64,000 bases of DNA from Saprospiraceae bacterium (GTDB lineage Bacteria; Bacteroidota; Bacteroidia; Chitinophagales; Saprospiraceae), in contig JABSSL010000043.1 in assembly GCA_013214355.1 (NCBI GenBank), positions 16,264 through 80,263 of the forward strand, in the 5' to 3' direction. Each line of letters begins with the position of its first letter. The first letter of the stretch is position 1. The position numbers and the translations under genes were made by a program. This document shows, piece by piece, positions 26,601-34,090 of the stretch. Below the pieces are notes generated by a model. It worked only from the letters and a program-made list of their open reading frames with translations. It was not told where the DNA came from and made no database searches.

Positions 26601-26925
26601 CAATGACACGGAACTTTCTGCACGTGACTTCTACTGGTCACACTTCAACCGTGGCAATGAGCAAGTAGGCATGTATGATGCCTCTTTCTTGAAATTACGC
26701 GAGGTAAGATTAGGCTACAATTTTCCTAAATCAATAGTATCTAAGATTGGTGCACAGCGAATTTCACTTTCTGTAGTAGGACGAAATTTATTGTTGTGGA
26801 CCGAGAACCCACACTTTGATCCAGAAGTATTCTCTTTCAATAGAAATGCAATTGTTCCGGGTGTTGAAGATATGGCAACACCTTCTTCTAGAAGTTACGG
26901 GGTGAACCTAAACGTAACCTTCTAA
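23605..26925 (+). CDS. SusC/RagA-type TonB-dependent outer-membrane transporter
   Basis: A 1106-residue TonB-linked receptor. Order: signal peptide ending AWSQ; carboxypeptidase-like regulatory domain at about 35-115 (VTGKVTDAGTAEPLIGVNIL to FSFIGYANQEI); plug domain with SusC signatures (LSGKVAGVNITNGG, RIVIRGESSL, PLFVVNGIPI, LKGANATALYGSRAANGVIL); then the 22-strand barrel to the C-terminal Phe, which ends ...LNVTF as expected for BAM targeting. It imports a large or capped substrate with the SusD lid. It is first in a unit with SusD, a hydrolase and phosphonate-type catabolic enzymes, which is unusual since most SusCD pairs serve glycans. A 13-bp hairpin sits between it and susD. Confidence 0.95.
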   Translation: MNVNLRKGKKVSYLKGMATLLALCFITTQAWSQLTVTGKVTDAGTAEPLIGVNILVKGTAQGTVTDIDGAYELELKEGTETLVFSFIGYANQEIAVNGQSTLDIALAEGLALSEAVVTALGIKRDEKSLGYAVQKLDGDEFTQAKEPNFVNALSGKVAGVNITNGGSGVGSSSRIVIRGESSLSGNNQPLFVVNGIPINNSIGGNNRAEGNLETDYGNGAGEINADDIESISVLKGANATALYGSRAANGVILITTKSGAATKGIGVSFNSTTTLENPLRIPEYQNRYGQGSNFQFEFVNGFGGGTADGVDESWGPAFRGQSINQHDSPTSSGVRAGDFAARPLNPDGTFADQINATPWTAAPTNIEDFFETGVTTSNNIALSGGDANRNFRLSYTNLYSEGILPNTNLKRNTLAFDASQKFLDNKLKITTNINYVNSGSDNRPNNSYGTENVMYLWVWFGRHIDMNSLRNYWQPGLEGVQQYNYNYNWHDNPYFTMFENTNAFDKDRIYGNVNATYEISPKLNLMVRYGLDLFNDLRVGKRAFSTQRFPQGQYREDRIFFEERNADFLLSYNDNFADNITFTANVGANQMNQTNRFNRISANELAIPAVYSLNNSAIPLSNSQFNSERRINSLYGAFQVGINNAIYLDFAGRNDWSSTLPDGNNSYFYPSASVSFILSELLDMSNGTFLKLRGGWGQVGNDTDPYSLNSFVEFLTNPFGGQLLATESNTLPNANLLPERASTFEIGADLRLFNGRMNLDVTYYNTETKNQILQIPVSQTTGYSQQFINAGAIRSQGVEALLSFSPVRTRDFNWEVNVNFTLNRSKVLSLAEGLQTQQLNGNYLQVLAKVGERMGDVYGTGFVLVDTETNQRVTVEDVEDIKPTYANLYDASGFPVRDPNLRRLGNYNPDWLGGIYNTLSYKGLSLGFLLDGRVGGVVMSRTLLIGGTSGMMAETAQFDRETGTFIGGVTRVDGVSELDRAGVKEVVDGEGNGTGTYVANDTELSARDFYWSHFNRGNEQVGMYDASFLKLREVRLGYNFPKSIVSKIGAQRISLSVVGRNLLLWTENPHFDPEVFSFNRNAIVPGVEDMATPSSRSYGVNLNVTF

Positions 26926-26948
26926 GAAAGCTCATTCATTAACCTGCC

Positions 26949-26977
26949 GTTTGTGAGACTTCGGAAGTCTCACAAAC
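26949..26977 (+). promoter_or_regulatory. 13-bp hairpin between susC and susD
   Basis: GTTTGTGAGACTT (26949-26961), loop CGG, AAGTCTCACAAAC (26965-26977), perfect, with imperfect extension into CTGCC/GCGG on both sides. No T-run follows, so it is probably not a full terminator; an RNA-processing or 3'-end stabilising element that tunes the susC:susD ratio is more likely. Confidence 0.7.
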
Positions 26978-26998
26978 AGCGGCGGCAAAATTTCGACC

Positions 26999-28480
26999 AT
27001 GAAGTCATTAAATATAAAAGCACTATTTATCCTTTTGGGTCTACTAGCCATGCAAGCCTGTACAGCAGGCTTCGAAGAGCTGAATACCAATCCAAACCAG
27101 CCTACGGTAGATAAAGCTAACCCAGATTTGATCTTACCAAAAGTTATTTCGGAAGTAGGCAATGAGTTGACGGCTGGTATTGCTTGGGGATTCGGTAACG
27201 TCGTTTCTCAGGCGGTAGCTACCAATAACTTTACCAGTGTTGATATCTACGCTTGGGGCACTTACAGTGGTACCTGGAACTCCATGTACAGAAATGCTAG
27301 AGATGCACAGAACTTGATCATCATCGCCGAAGAGCGGGGAAATGATAACTTAAAAGCTGTGGCATTAGTCCTGAAGTCTTACATCTTTTCTTTCTTAACG
27401 GATATGTGGGGGGATGTACCTTACGCCCAAGCTTTGAATGGTAAAGGCGTAAATGGCGATGCAGTTTTTGAACCTGCATACGATTCACAGGCTGATATTT
27501 ACAAAGGGATTTTGGCTGATTACGAGATGGCAAATAGCCTTTTTGGTGGAACAGGATCTATCGGTGGCGACATCATGTTTGGTGGAGACGTAGAGAAATG
27601 GCGTAAATTATGTAATGCGCTTCGTATCCGTACCATCATGCGTTTAGAGCATAAATGGGGAGAGCTGGGTTTAAGCGCCAATTCTTTGCAGCAAATCGTT
27701 GATAATGAGCCATTAATGGAGTCAAACGCAGACAATGGTGTTTTGGGGTATTTAGCTACTTCTCCAAACCAATGGCCACGCCAAACCGGTCGTGTTGGTG
27801 GTTTTGATGAAAAACGAATGAGTCAGCGTATTGAAAGTGTTTTGAAAAGCACGAATGATCCACGCTTGTTCGTGATGTTCCGCCCCCTTGATAACCAAGA
27901 TAGCTTAGGTGTTTACCGTGGTATTCCAAATGGTTTATCTGAGGATAACGCTATTAACTTCAATGGTGGTCCTAAAAATCAATCCCGCCTAGGGCTACGC
28001 TACCGTGATACCGATAATCCATCAAATGTCGATGTCGATATGACTTATATGCAGTACAATGAATTGATGTTCATTTTAGCCGAAGCTGCAGTTAAGGGAT
28101 ATATCTCGGGTGATGCAGAAGCTTATTACTTGAATGGATTAAATGCAACTTTGGAGTACTTTAAAGTGGCGCCTGAAGCCTCTTTCTTTGCCCAGTCAGC
28201 CATTGACCTGAAGTCCGCTGCAACTACAGAAGGACAATTGGAAATCATTGGGACCCAAAAGTGGTTAGGACTTTTCATGGTGGGCGCTGAAGCATGGTTT
28301 GATTTCCGTAGAACAGGCCTTCCTAGATTGACTCCTGGTGAAAATGCCATTTTCAATCAAGTACCTGTACGTATTCAGTACCCAAGTGATGAGCAAGTAT
28401 TGAATGCTACAAACTACGATGCAGTGATTAGCCGCCAGGGACCAGATGAAATCTTGACAAAACCTTGGTTACTGCAATAA
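26999..28480 (+). CDS. SusD/RagB-family surface lipoprotein
   Basis: A 493-residue SusD-like lipoprotein of the SusD_2 type. The lipobox MQAC (Cys about 21) is followed by the family start FEELNTNPNQPT; the TPR-like helical region includes NARDAQNLIIIAEE, ALVLKSYIFSFLTDMWGDVPYAQAL and WRKLCNALRIRTIMRL, and the end carries the ELMFILAEAAVKGYI block and WFDFRRTG, all standard. It forms the lid on the SusC barrel and binds the substrate at the surface. It lies 73 bp after susC. A weak terminator-like hairpin (28525-28569) follows, so the downstream catabolic genes may be expressed at a lower level or from their own promoter. Confidence 0.94.
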   Translation: MKSLNIKALFILLGLLAMQACTAGFEELNTNPNQPTVDKANPDLILPKVISEVGNELTAGIAWGFGNVVSQAVATNNFTSVDIYAWGTYSGTWNSMYRNARDAQNLIIIAEERGNDNLKAVALVLKSYIFSFLTDMWGDVPYAQALNGKGVNGDAVFEPAYDSQADIYKGILADYEMANSLFGGTGSIGGDIMFGGDVEKWRKLCNALRIRTIMRLEHKWGELGLSANSLQQIVDNEPLMESNADNGVLGYLATSPNQWPRQTGRVGGFDEKRMSQRIESVLKSTNDPRLFVMFRPLDNQDSLGVYRGIPNGLSEDNAINFNGGPKNQSRLGLRYRDTDNPSNVDVDMTYMQYNELMFILAEAAVKGYISGDAEAYYLNGLNATLEYFKVAPEASFFAQSAIDLKSAATTEGQLEIIGTQKWLGLFMVGAEAWFDFRRTGLPRLTPGENAIFNQVPVRIQYPSDEQVLNATNYDAVISRQGPDEILTKPWLLQ

Positions 28481-28524
28481 ATGAAGGATGAGTAAGCTAT
28501 GCATTTACCTAGCGTAGCCGTATA

Positions 28525-28569
28525 GGGAGGGAGGACGATTAGAACTACTGCTAATCTTTCCTCTTTCCC
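28525..28569 (+). terminator. Imperfect hairpin after susD, partial terminator
   Basis: A stem of about 18 bp with bulges, between GGGAGGGAGGACGATTAG (28525-28542) and the region CTAATCTTTCCTCTTTCCC (28551-28569), followed by ATTTTATTT. The imperfect stem and modest T content suggest read-through or attenuation between the transport and catabolic parts of the locus. Confidence 0.5.
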
Positions 28570-28711
28570 ATTTTATTTGCAACTTCACCGTTTGAGCATG
28601 CTAAGAATATTGAACCTTATATGCACAGCATTGTGCTCAATTTGCTTAGGATAAGGTATCTTGTACCAGACCCGGAATGGGACAAGATTTGTGATCACCG
28701 AAAACTTTCCT

Positions 28712-29803
28712 ATGTCCAAAAAGTATAACTTTCTTTTCACTAGTATTCTAGTGATTAGTACACAGCTAGTATTGGCCCAACCAGTAGAAAATGTAGTATT
28801 GGTAACCTTTGATGGATTGCGCTGGCAGGAATTATTTGGAGGGGCCGTAGATAGCATGATGAATAATCCCGAACTAACTAAGGATAAAGACCAAGTACTA
28901 GCCGCATTTCATGCCGATAGCCCCAAAGAAGCTAGAAAGAAACTGATGCCTTGGATGTGGTCGACGGTGGTGAAAGAGGGGCAATTGTATGGAAATCGCT
29001 GGTTGGGGAATTTGGTGAACTGTACCAACCGATTCTGGTTTTCCTATCCGGGCTACAATGAAATTTTGACCGGATTTAGTGATCCTGAAATCGATAGTAA
29101 CGCTAAGAAGTACAATCAAAATAAAACCGTGCTAGAGTGGTTTGCAGAAAAACCTGAATTTAGCGGAAAAGTAGCTGCCTTTGGATCTTGGGATGTTTTT
29201 CCCTATATCATCAATGACCAGCGCAGTGGAATCCCCGTCAATGCTGGCTTTCGCAAGGCGGAAGATGAATACTTATCCTATAAAGAACAGTTTCTCAACG
29301 ACCTTCAGGACCAAATTCCAAGCCCTTGGGCTACGGTGCGCCTTGATGCTTTTACGCATAACTATATGCTAGAGCACATGAAAAAGCATCATCCTCGAAT
29401 TGTATATATCTCCTATGGGGAGACTGATGATTTTGCGCACGATGGTCGTTATGATCACTATCTGAAATCTGCTCATCAGACGGACAAATGGCTAGCTGCC
29501 CTTTGGGACTACCTGCAAAATGATCCCTTTTACAAAGGTAAAACTAGCCTATTGATCACTACGGATCATGGGCGGGGGCATTCACCTATGACCCAATGGA
29601 AAAGCCACAGAACGATATACCGAGGATCTGATCAAATCTGGATTGCAGCTATTGGTCCTAATATTGCAGCCCTTGGTGAAGTGGCCGTGGATCAAAGACT
29701 TTTTCAGTACCAAATAGCCAAAACCATGGCCAAGTTACTGGGCTATGACTACCAAAACGAAAGAGAAGAGGTGGGCCCAGTGATAGAATCCATCATAAAA
29801 TAA
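28712..29803 (+). CDS. Secreted alkaline phosphatase-superfamily hydrolase
   Basis: A 363-residue NPP/phosphonoacetate-hydrolase-like enzyme. Start 28712 gives a signal peptide (LFTSILVISTQLVLAQ). Two-metal site residues: D34 (VTFDGLRWQE), a Ser nucleophile S111 in FSYPGYNEILTG where most relatives have Thr, D240 and H243 in GETDDFAHDG, D285-H286 (TTDHGRGH) and H299. The superfamily includes phosphodiesterases, phosphatases and phosphonoacetate hydrolase, so it could release a phosphonate head group or cleave a C-P or ester bond in the periplasm. It lies 3 bp before a TIGR03364-type oxidoreductase; the context argues for a phosphonate substrate. Confidence 0.85.
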   Translation: MSKKYNFLFTSILVISTQLVLAQPVENVVLVTFDGLRWQELFGGAVDSMMNNPELTKDKDQVLAAFHADSPKEARKKLMPWMWSTVVKEGQLYGNRWLGNLVNCTNRFWFSYPGYNEILTGFSDPEIDSNAKKYNQNKTVLEWFAEKPEFSGKVAAFGSWDVFPYIINDQRSGIPVNAGFRKAEDEYLSYKEQFLNDLQDQIPSPWATVRLDAFTHNYMLEHMKKHHPRIVYISYGETDDFAHDGRYDHYLKSAHQTDKWLAALWDYLQNDPFYKGKTSLLITTDHGRGHSPMTQWKSHRTIYRGSDQIWIAAIGPNIAALGEVAVDQRLFQYQIAKTMAKLLGYDYQNEREEVGPVIESIIK

Positions 29804-29806
29804 CCT

Positions 29807-30979
29807 TTGATGAACGAGTATGATATCATAGTAATTGGTGGCGGTATCTTGGGCATTGCCCATGCCTATCATTGTTTACAGGCTGGTATGAAAGTGGCCT
29901 TGATCGAACGCGATGCCTATCCCAATGGAGCGACTATTCGAAACTTTGGCCAAGTTGTCCCTTCTGGTATGGATCGCAAATGGCAGCAATATGGCCTTGA
30001 AAGCTTGAGAGTGTACAAAGAGATTCAATCCAAGACTGATATTTCTGTACGAGAAGAAGGAAGTATTTATCTAGCCAGTAATGACGAAGAGTTGCAATTG
30101 CTGGAGGAACTGGCTGCTATCAACCGCAAGCATGGTTATCGCTCGGTGCTGTGGACTAAGCAACAGTGTCTAGAGCGTTATCCTGGTTTAAAAGAGGGAT
30201 ATGTTAAGGCAGGCTTGTTCTTTCCGGAAGAGGTCAAGGTGGATCCACGATTAGCGGCTAAACGTATCATTCAATACTGCGTTTCAGCCTTGGGCCTCAC
30301 CTATATTTCAAGGCGAACGATCATAGATACAGCTACTTTACCAGATAAACAGATATTGACCGACAACTTAGGGCAGACCTACCGTTGTAAGAAGACCTTT
30401 CTTTGTGGCGGAACGGAATTTCAGTTGCTGTTTCCTGAAATTTTTAATCAAAGTGACTTGGTGAAGGTCAAATTGCAAATGATGGAAACGGTGCCGCAGA
30501 AGCGACAGGTCATTCCCGGTTCTGTGCTTTCTGGATGGACTATTCGGAGATATGAAAGCTTCCATGAATGTCCTTCCTTCGCAGCCATAAAAGCACGGGA
30601 AGATAGGGAGGCTTATCACCTCAAACAGGGGATTCATATCCTCTTTAAGCAGTCTCCGGATGGTGGGGTGATTATAGGTGATTCCCACGAATATGCAACG
30701 GTCAAAGACGGCGAGACCTTGTCGATGGGGACGGACAATGAGATCAATTGCTTTATCCTATCCCAAGCCCAACGAATCTTTCAACTAGAAGATTGGCAGA
30801 TTTCACGAACTTGGGTCGGACAATACAGTCAGTGTCAAGAACAGGATATCTTCAATGAGACGATTGAAGATGACATACATATCGTGACAGGCATTGGGGG
30901 TAAGGGAATGACAGGATCTTTGGGGTATGCCAAAGAAAATGTGCGCAATCTACTTTCTTTAAATCTTGAAACAATCTAG
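29807..30979 (+). CDS. TIGR03364-type FAD-dependent oxidoreductase (aminophosphonate catabolism)
   Basis: A D-amino-acid-oxidase-like flavoenzyme (390 residues). Rossmann motif IVIGGGILGIAHAYH (about 9-23), then the family-specific LIERDAYPNGATIRNFGQV and a closing VTGIGGKGMTGSLGYA FAD segment. Its organisation and its immediate neighbour (a PhnX-like hydrolase 2 bp downstream) match TIGR03364, proposed to oxidise an aminophosphonate such as a modified 2-aminoethylphosphonate to an aldehyde. There is no PhnW transaminase here, which fits a substrate that cannot be transaminated. No signal peptide, so it acts in the cytoplasm; an inner-membrane importer for the substrate is not evident in the window. 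Confidence 0.88.
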   Translation: MMNEYDIIVIGGGILGIAHAYHCLQAGMKVALIERDAYPNGATIRNFGQVVPSGMDRKWQQYGLESLRVYKEIQSKTDISVREEGSIYLASNDEELQLLEELAAINRKHGYRSVLWTKQQCLERYPGLKEGYVKAGLFFPEEVKVDPRLAAKRIIQYCVSALGLTYISRRTIIDTATLPDKQILTDNLGQTYRCKKTFLCGGTEFQLLFPEIFNQSDLVKVKLQMMETVPQKRQVIPGSVLSGWTIRRYESFHECPSFAAIKAREDREAYHLKQGIHILFKQSPDGGVIIGDSHEYATVKDGETLSMGTDNEINCFILSQAQRIFQLEDWQISRTWVGQYSQCQEQDIFNETIEDDIHIVTGIGGKGMTGSLGYAKENVRNLLSLNLETI

Positions 30980-30981
30980 CC

Positions 30982-31665
30982 ATGGTAAAACTGGTAATCT
31001 TTGATATGGCAGGAACCTCTATCAATGAGGATAACCTGGTCTATAAAACCATCCAGCGAATGATGACCCTGCACGGCGTAGCAGTCTCCTTGGATACAGT
31101 CTTGGAATTAGGGGCAGGAAAGGAAAAACGTACGGCTATCGCTGATATTGCGGAGGTAGTAGTAGGAAGTAAGGGGGTTTCAAGTGATTGGGTTGATAAT
31201 GTGCATCAAGCTTTTAAAGAAGCCCTTGATCAAGCTTATGAGACGGAGCATATGGAAGTTTTTCCTAGTGTCCACAAGGTGGTGAAAAAATTGCGCACTG
31301 AAGGGATAAAGGTGGGCTTTAACACAGGCTACAGTAGGCCCGTTGCGGAGCGGATTTTGGCTAGGTGTGGTGTGAAAGTCGGTGAGGATATCGATGCCCT
31401 AGCAACTGCAGATGACGCTGCAAATGGTCGACCTGCTCCTGATATGATTGACTTTATTTGCCATCAACTGGATATCCCTGCCAAACACTCCGTAAAGATT
31501 GGAGACAGCGCCATTGATATTGAGGAAGGTAGGAGTGCTGGTGTGAAATTAGCCATTGGCGTTACCACTGGCGCACAAACTCGTGAATTGATTGCCAAAG
31601 CGGAGCCAGATCATATTTTGGATGATATGCTGGAACTGTTACCCATTCTTGGGCTTGAGGAATAA
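30982..31665 (+). CDS. PhnX-like phosphonatase-type HAD hydrolase (TIGR03351)
   Basis: A 227-residue HAD-superfamily hydrolase of the phosphonatase-like group. Motif I is FDMAGTS (7-13), where phosphonatases have D-x-AGT in place of D-x-D. The cap helix has GAGK47, which lines up with the Schiff-base lysine that lets PhnX cleave the C-P bond of phosphonoacetaldehyde. Motif III/IV is KIGDSAIDIEEGRSAG. Known members of TIGR03351 sit beside TIGR03364 and are predicted to cleave a substituted phosphonoaldehyde. It is the last gene of the locus and converges on an alpha/beta hydrolase gene. The Lys makes true C-P cleavage plausible, but the substrate is inferred from context. Confidence 0.88.
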   Translation: MVKLVIFDMAGTSINEDNLVYKTIQRMMTLHGVAVSLDTVLELGAGKEKRTAIADIAEVVVGSKGVSSDWVDNVHQAFKEALDQAYETEHMEVFPSVHKVVKKLRTEGIKVGFNTGYSRPVAERILARCGVKVGEDIDALATADDAANGRPAPDMIDFICHQLDIPAKHSVKIGDSAIDIEEGRSAGVKLAIGVTTGAQTRELIAKAEPDHILDDMLELLPILGLEE

Positions 31666-31705
31666 GGTCCCAGGTAAGTGTGCAAATGAGAAAGGATCAA
31701 CCTTC

Positions 31706-33055
31706 CTACTCAATGAATTCATATTCCCGGAGGAAGACTATAATATCATCAAAGGCTCCGGCCGCCACCCGATCATATTTGAAGTAGCTATACCATTTTC
31801 GCAAATCTGAATTAAATCCTAGATCTCGCATGCGATGACCATGCTCCAATCCGTGATTCGCACTTGGAACAATGGCAATGCGATAGTTAATCTTGTCTAC
31901 TTCTTTGAATAATTGCTTTAGATAGCTACTGTTCTCCCGATAGGGGACCACAAAGTCATCACCCCCCAAGATTGATAGAAATGGGCCCTTGAAGGCTTTT
32001 AGGTCATCGCTTGGATCATAATCATTCCGGCGAACCCATATCTCATCCAATTTCTCGGCGGAGACGGGGATATCGTCCTGCTCCAACACATCAATCCAAG
32101 CATGCGCTCTTGCCGAATCCAATAAGGCTACCATCGACTCATAGATCTCGTTGGGGTTTCCCTGGGCAAATGATAGCTCTGTGTAGGCCAAGGCCTCCTT
32201 GATAGCTTGATCGTTTAAGCCTAATTGGTCCCGAAGGTAGTATACACTACAGTCTAGTTGCTGTTGTTTGACGCTGGTCGATGGGCCTACCAAGGAAACG
32301 ATGAAGTCTACCGTAGTTTTGGTCTGTGCGGCGGCCTTCGGGGCTACCCATCCCCCAGCGCTATACGCCAAGTAACCTATGGGGCCGGTATAATCTAAGC
32401 TGGCAATTTGGTCGGTGAGGGTTGCGAGGTCCTGGGCGTGCATATCCATGGTAGTCTTTTCACATGGGAAATTGGTATTACTGTGACCTCTTTTATCAAA
32501 GGTAACCACGGCCAATCCGTATTGCGATAGAACTTCCGGACGAGCATCCCAGTCATTTTTACTGCCACATCCACGGCCATGTACAATAATCATGGTTGGC
32601 CATGGGCCCTCTCCTACAGGTTTGGTGATCCGCACAGCGATGGAGATATCTCCTAGGTTGACATCCCCCGCCATGTATTCTATCTCCCTTCTTGGCGGCC
32701 TGAGCGCACGTTTAATATGAACCTTAGCAAAGTTGCACTCGCCGACCATTTCGGCATAGAGGGAATCCCAAACCACTTTGACAACTCCATAATAGCTTTC
32801 AAAACTTACGCTTTTACCCTTAACCCTAAGCGTAGAATTTACTGGTTTATAATAGATCCAATCTGTGATTTTAAAGGAGACTTCGAGGCTATCTCCCAGC
32901 GGATGAATATCCAATGTGAAGGCTTGAGTACTATTCCCATGGCGAATGAATGTCCCGGTCCAATAGCCTTCTAATTGACTGTGGATAGAGGATTCTTGTG
33001 CACACAAGTGGGCGGAAGAACAGCAAATAATGATTAGGAGTAATAATCGATTCAT
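31706..33055 (-). CDS. Secreted alpha/beta hydrolase with N-terminal beta domain
   Basis: A 449-residue secreted protein. A signal peptide (MNRLLLLIIICCSSAHLCAQ) precedes a beta-rich region of about 110 residues, then an alpha/beta hydrolase: oxyanion segment IVHGRGCGSKNDW, a nucleophile elbow AYSAGGW with the catalytic Ser, a later Asp (LGGDDFVVPY) and a His (ANHGLEHGH) completing the triad. The family includes esterases and dipeptidyl-peptidase-like hydrolases acting on small esters or amides. It is convergent with the phosphonate operon and is not obviously part of it. Confidence 0.85.
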   Translation of the reverse strand: MNRLLLLIIICCSSAHLCAQESSIHSQLEGYWTGTFIRHGNSTQAFTLDIHPLGDSLEVSFKITDWIYYKPVNSTLRVKGKSVSFESYYGVVKVVWDSLYAEMVGECNFAKVHIKRALRPPRREIEYMAGDVNLGDISIAVRITKPVGEGPWPTMIIVHGRGCGSKNDWDARPEVLSQYGLAVVTFDKRGHSNTNFPCEKTTMDMHAQDLATLTDQIASLDYTGPIGYLAYSAGGWVAPKAAAQTKTTVDFIVSLVGPSTSVKQQQLDCSVYYLRDQLGLNDQAIKEALAYTELSFAQGNPNEIYESMVALLDSARAHAWIDVLEQDDIPVSAEKLDEIWVRRNDYDPSDDLKAFKGPFLSILGGDDFVVPYRENSSYLKQLFKEVDKINYRIAIVPSANHGLEHGHRMRDLGFNSDLRKWYSYFKYDRVAAGAFDDIIVFLREYEFIE

Positions 33056-33109
33056 AGTGATGGATTGTTACTCCTAATGTACGACTTGACTTCGACTTCA
33101 GATCTTCAA

Positions 33110-33304
33110 TTACCGTTCAAAGTATAGATAAAAGTAAACGGCAAACCCAAAATCAGTCGCGTCGGTTGAGATCAGACGCCAGCCGTCTCTTGCCATCTCA
33201 TCAAGCTTGGTCTGAATGTCCTTAGTTGAGTCCTTAAGGATGTGTTCCTTGTCTAAAGTAATCTTAGTGTAATAGATCAAGGATTCTACTTTGTATTCTT
33301 TCAT
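33110..33304 (-). CDS. DUF4177-like small protein
   Basis: A 64-residue protein: KEYKVESLIYYTKITLD at the start and LDEMARDGWRLISTDATDFGFAVYFYLYFER at the end, matching the DUF4177 pattern (first strand YKV, then L-x-x-x-A-x-x-GW-x-L, last strand ending in FER). Short, without a signal peptide or membrane helix. Function unknown; related proteins often sit next to membrane or signalling genes. It lies 54 bp upstream of the alpha/beta hydrolase gene on the same strand. Confidence 0.7.
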   Translation of the reverse strand: MKEYKVESLIYYTKITLDKEHILKDSTKDIQTKLDEMARDGWRLISTDATDFGFAVYFYLYFER

Positions 33305-33343
33305 ACTAATCTAGAGCTGTTTAGAGAGAGTTGTTAAATGGTA

Positions 33344-34006
33344 TTAGAAATTGGCAAAGGACGCAATCTGCAATTGTCCTCTACTCCTTTTTTCGAAAAC
33401 TTGAGACATAAATCCTAGCTCTACCTTCAGCTGGGGAGATACTCGGTAACCCAAGGCTGCGTACATGCGATTCCGGTCGAATACGGCATTTTGTCCATTT
33501 AGGAAGACTTCATCATACAGCGAAAGATACCAGGTGTCGGCCACCAATTCTTTATTATTCAAGGCAATGTTCAGCGCTAGGAAGTATCGGAAACGCCACT
33601 TAAAATCACTATTCTCTACCCAACGTTCTTCTATCCGATAGCGGTGCTGGATAGAAACGCGCCCAAAATTCTGTTTGGTTATGAATTGCTGAAAAATCCG
33701 GTGCTCTCCGATGCTCAGTTTATCGTCAGTCCCGGCTATGTAATTCTCCGATAGGATATAACCGTATCCCAGGAGTAGATTATTATTGCCAGGTGTTAGA
33801 TTCACGCCAAAACCGGTACGGAGTAGCAATTGTTCCAAATCACCGATGAAGTTGTAGTTTCGATATTGTACTTCATGATGCCAGTTCCACTTATCATTGA
33901 TCTTCTTACTACCAATATAAATAATCCAGTTCCCAGTTTCCGAATCCTGTGCTTGTAGCGAAAAGCAAAAGGACAGACTAAAGCATAAAATCAGTAATTT
34001 TTTCAT
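33344..34006 (-). CDS. DUF2490-family outer-membrane barrel protein
   Basis: A 220-residue protein; start 34006 is chosen for its signal peptide (KKLLILCFSLSFCFSLQAQ), since the ORF runs 12 codons further. The core fits DUF2490, a barrel family of Bacteroidota and proteobacteria: IYIGSKKINDKWNWHHEVQYR, LLRTGFGVNLTP, HRIFQQFITKQNFGRVSIQH, and the closing strand VELGFMSQ. Members are outer-membrane proteins of unknown role. The gene lies between the DUF4177 gene and a sulfatase on the same strand. Confidence 0.82.
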   Translation of the reverse strand: MKKLLILCFSLSFCFSLQAQDSETGNWIIYIGSKKINDKWNWHHEVQYRNYNFIGDLEQLLLRTGFGVNLTPGNNNLLLGYGYILSENYIAGTDDKLSIGEHRIFQQFITKQNFGRVSIQHRYRIEERWVENSDFKWRFRYFLALNIALNNKELVADTWYLSLYDEVFLNGQNAVFDRNRMYAALGYRVSPQLKVELGFMSQVFEKRSRGQLQIASFANF

Positions 34007-34090
34007 AGATAGGTTGAAGTCTTCGTTATCAGCAATGTACAACGTTGCGATTAAATTATTGTTTTCACGCCTAAAGTTAAGAGCTCTGAT

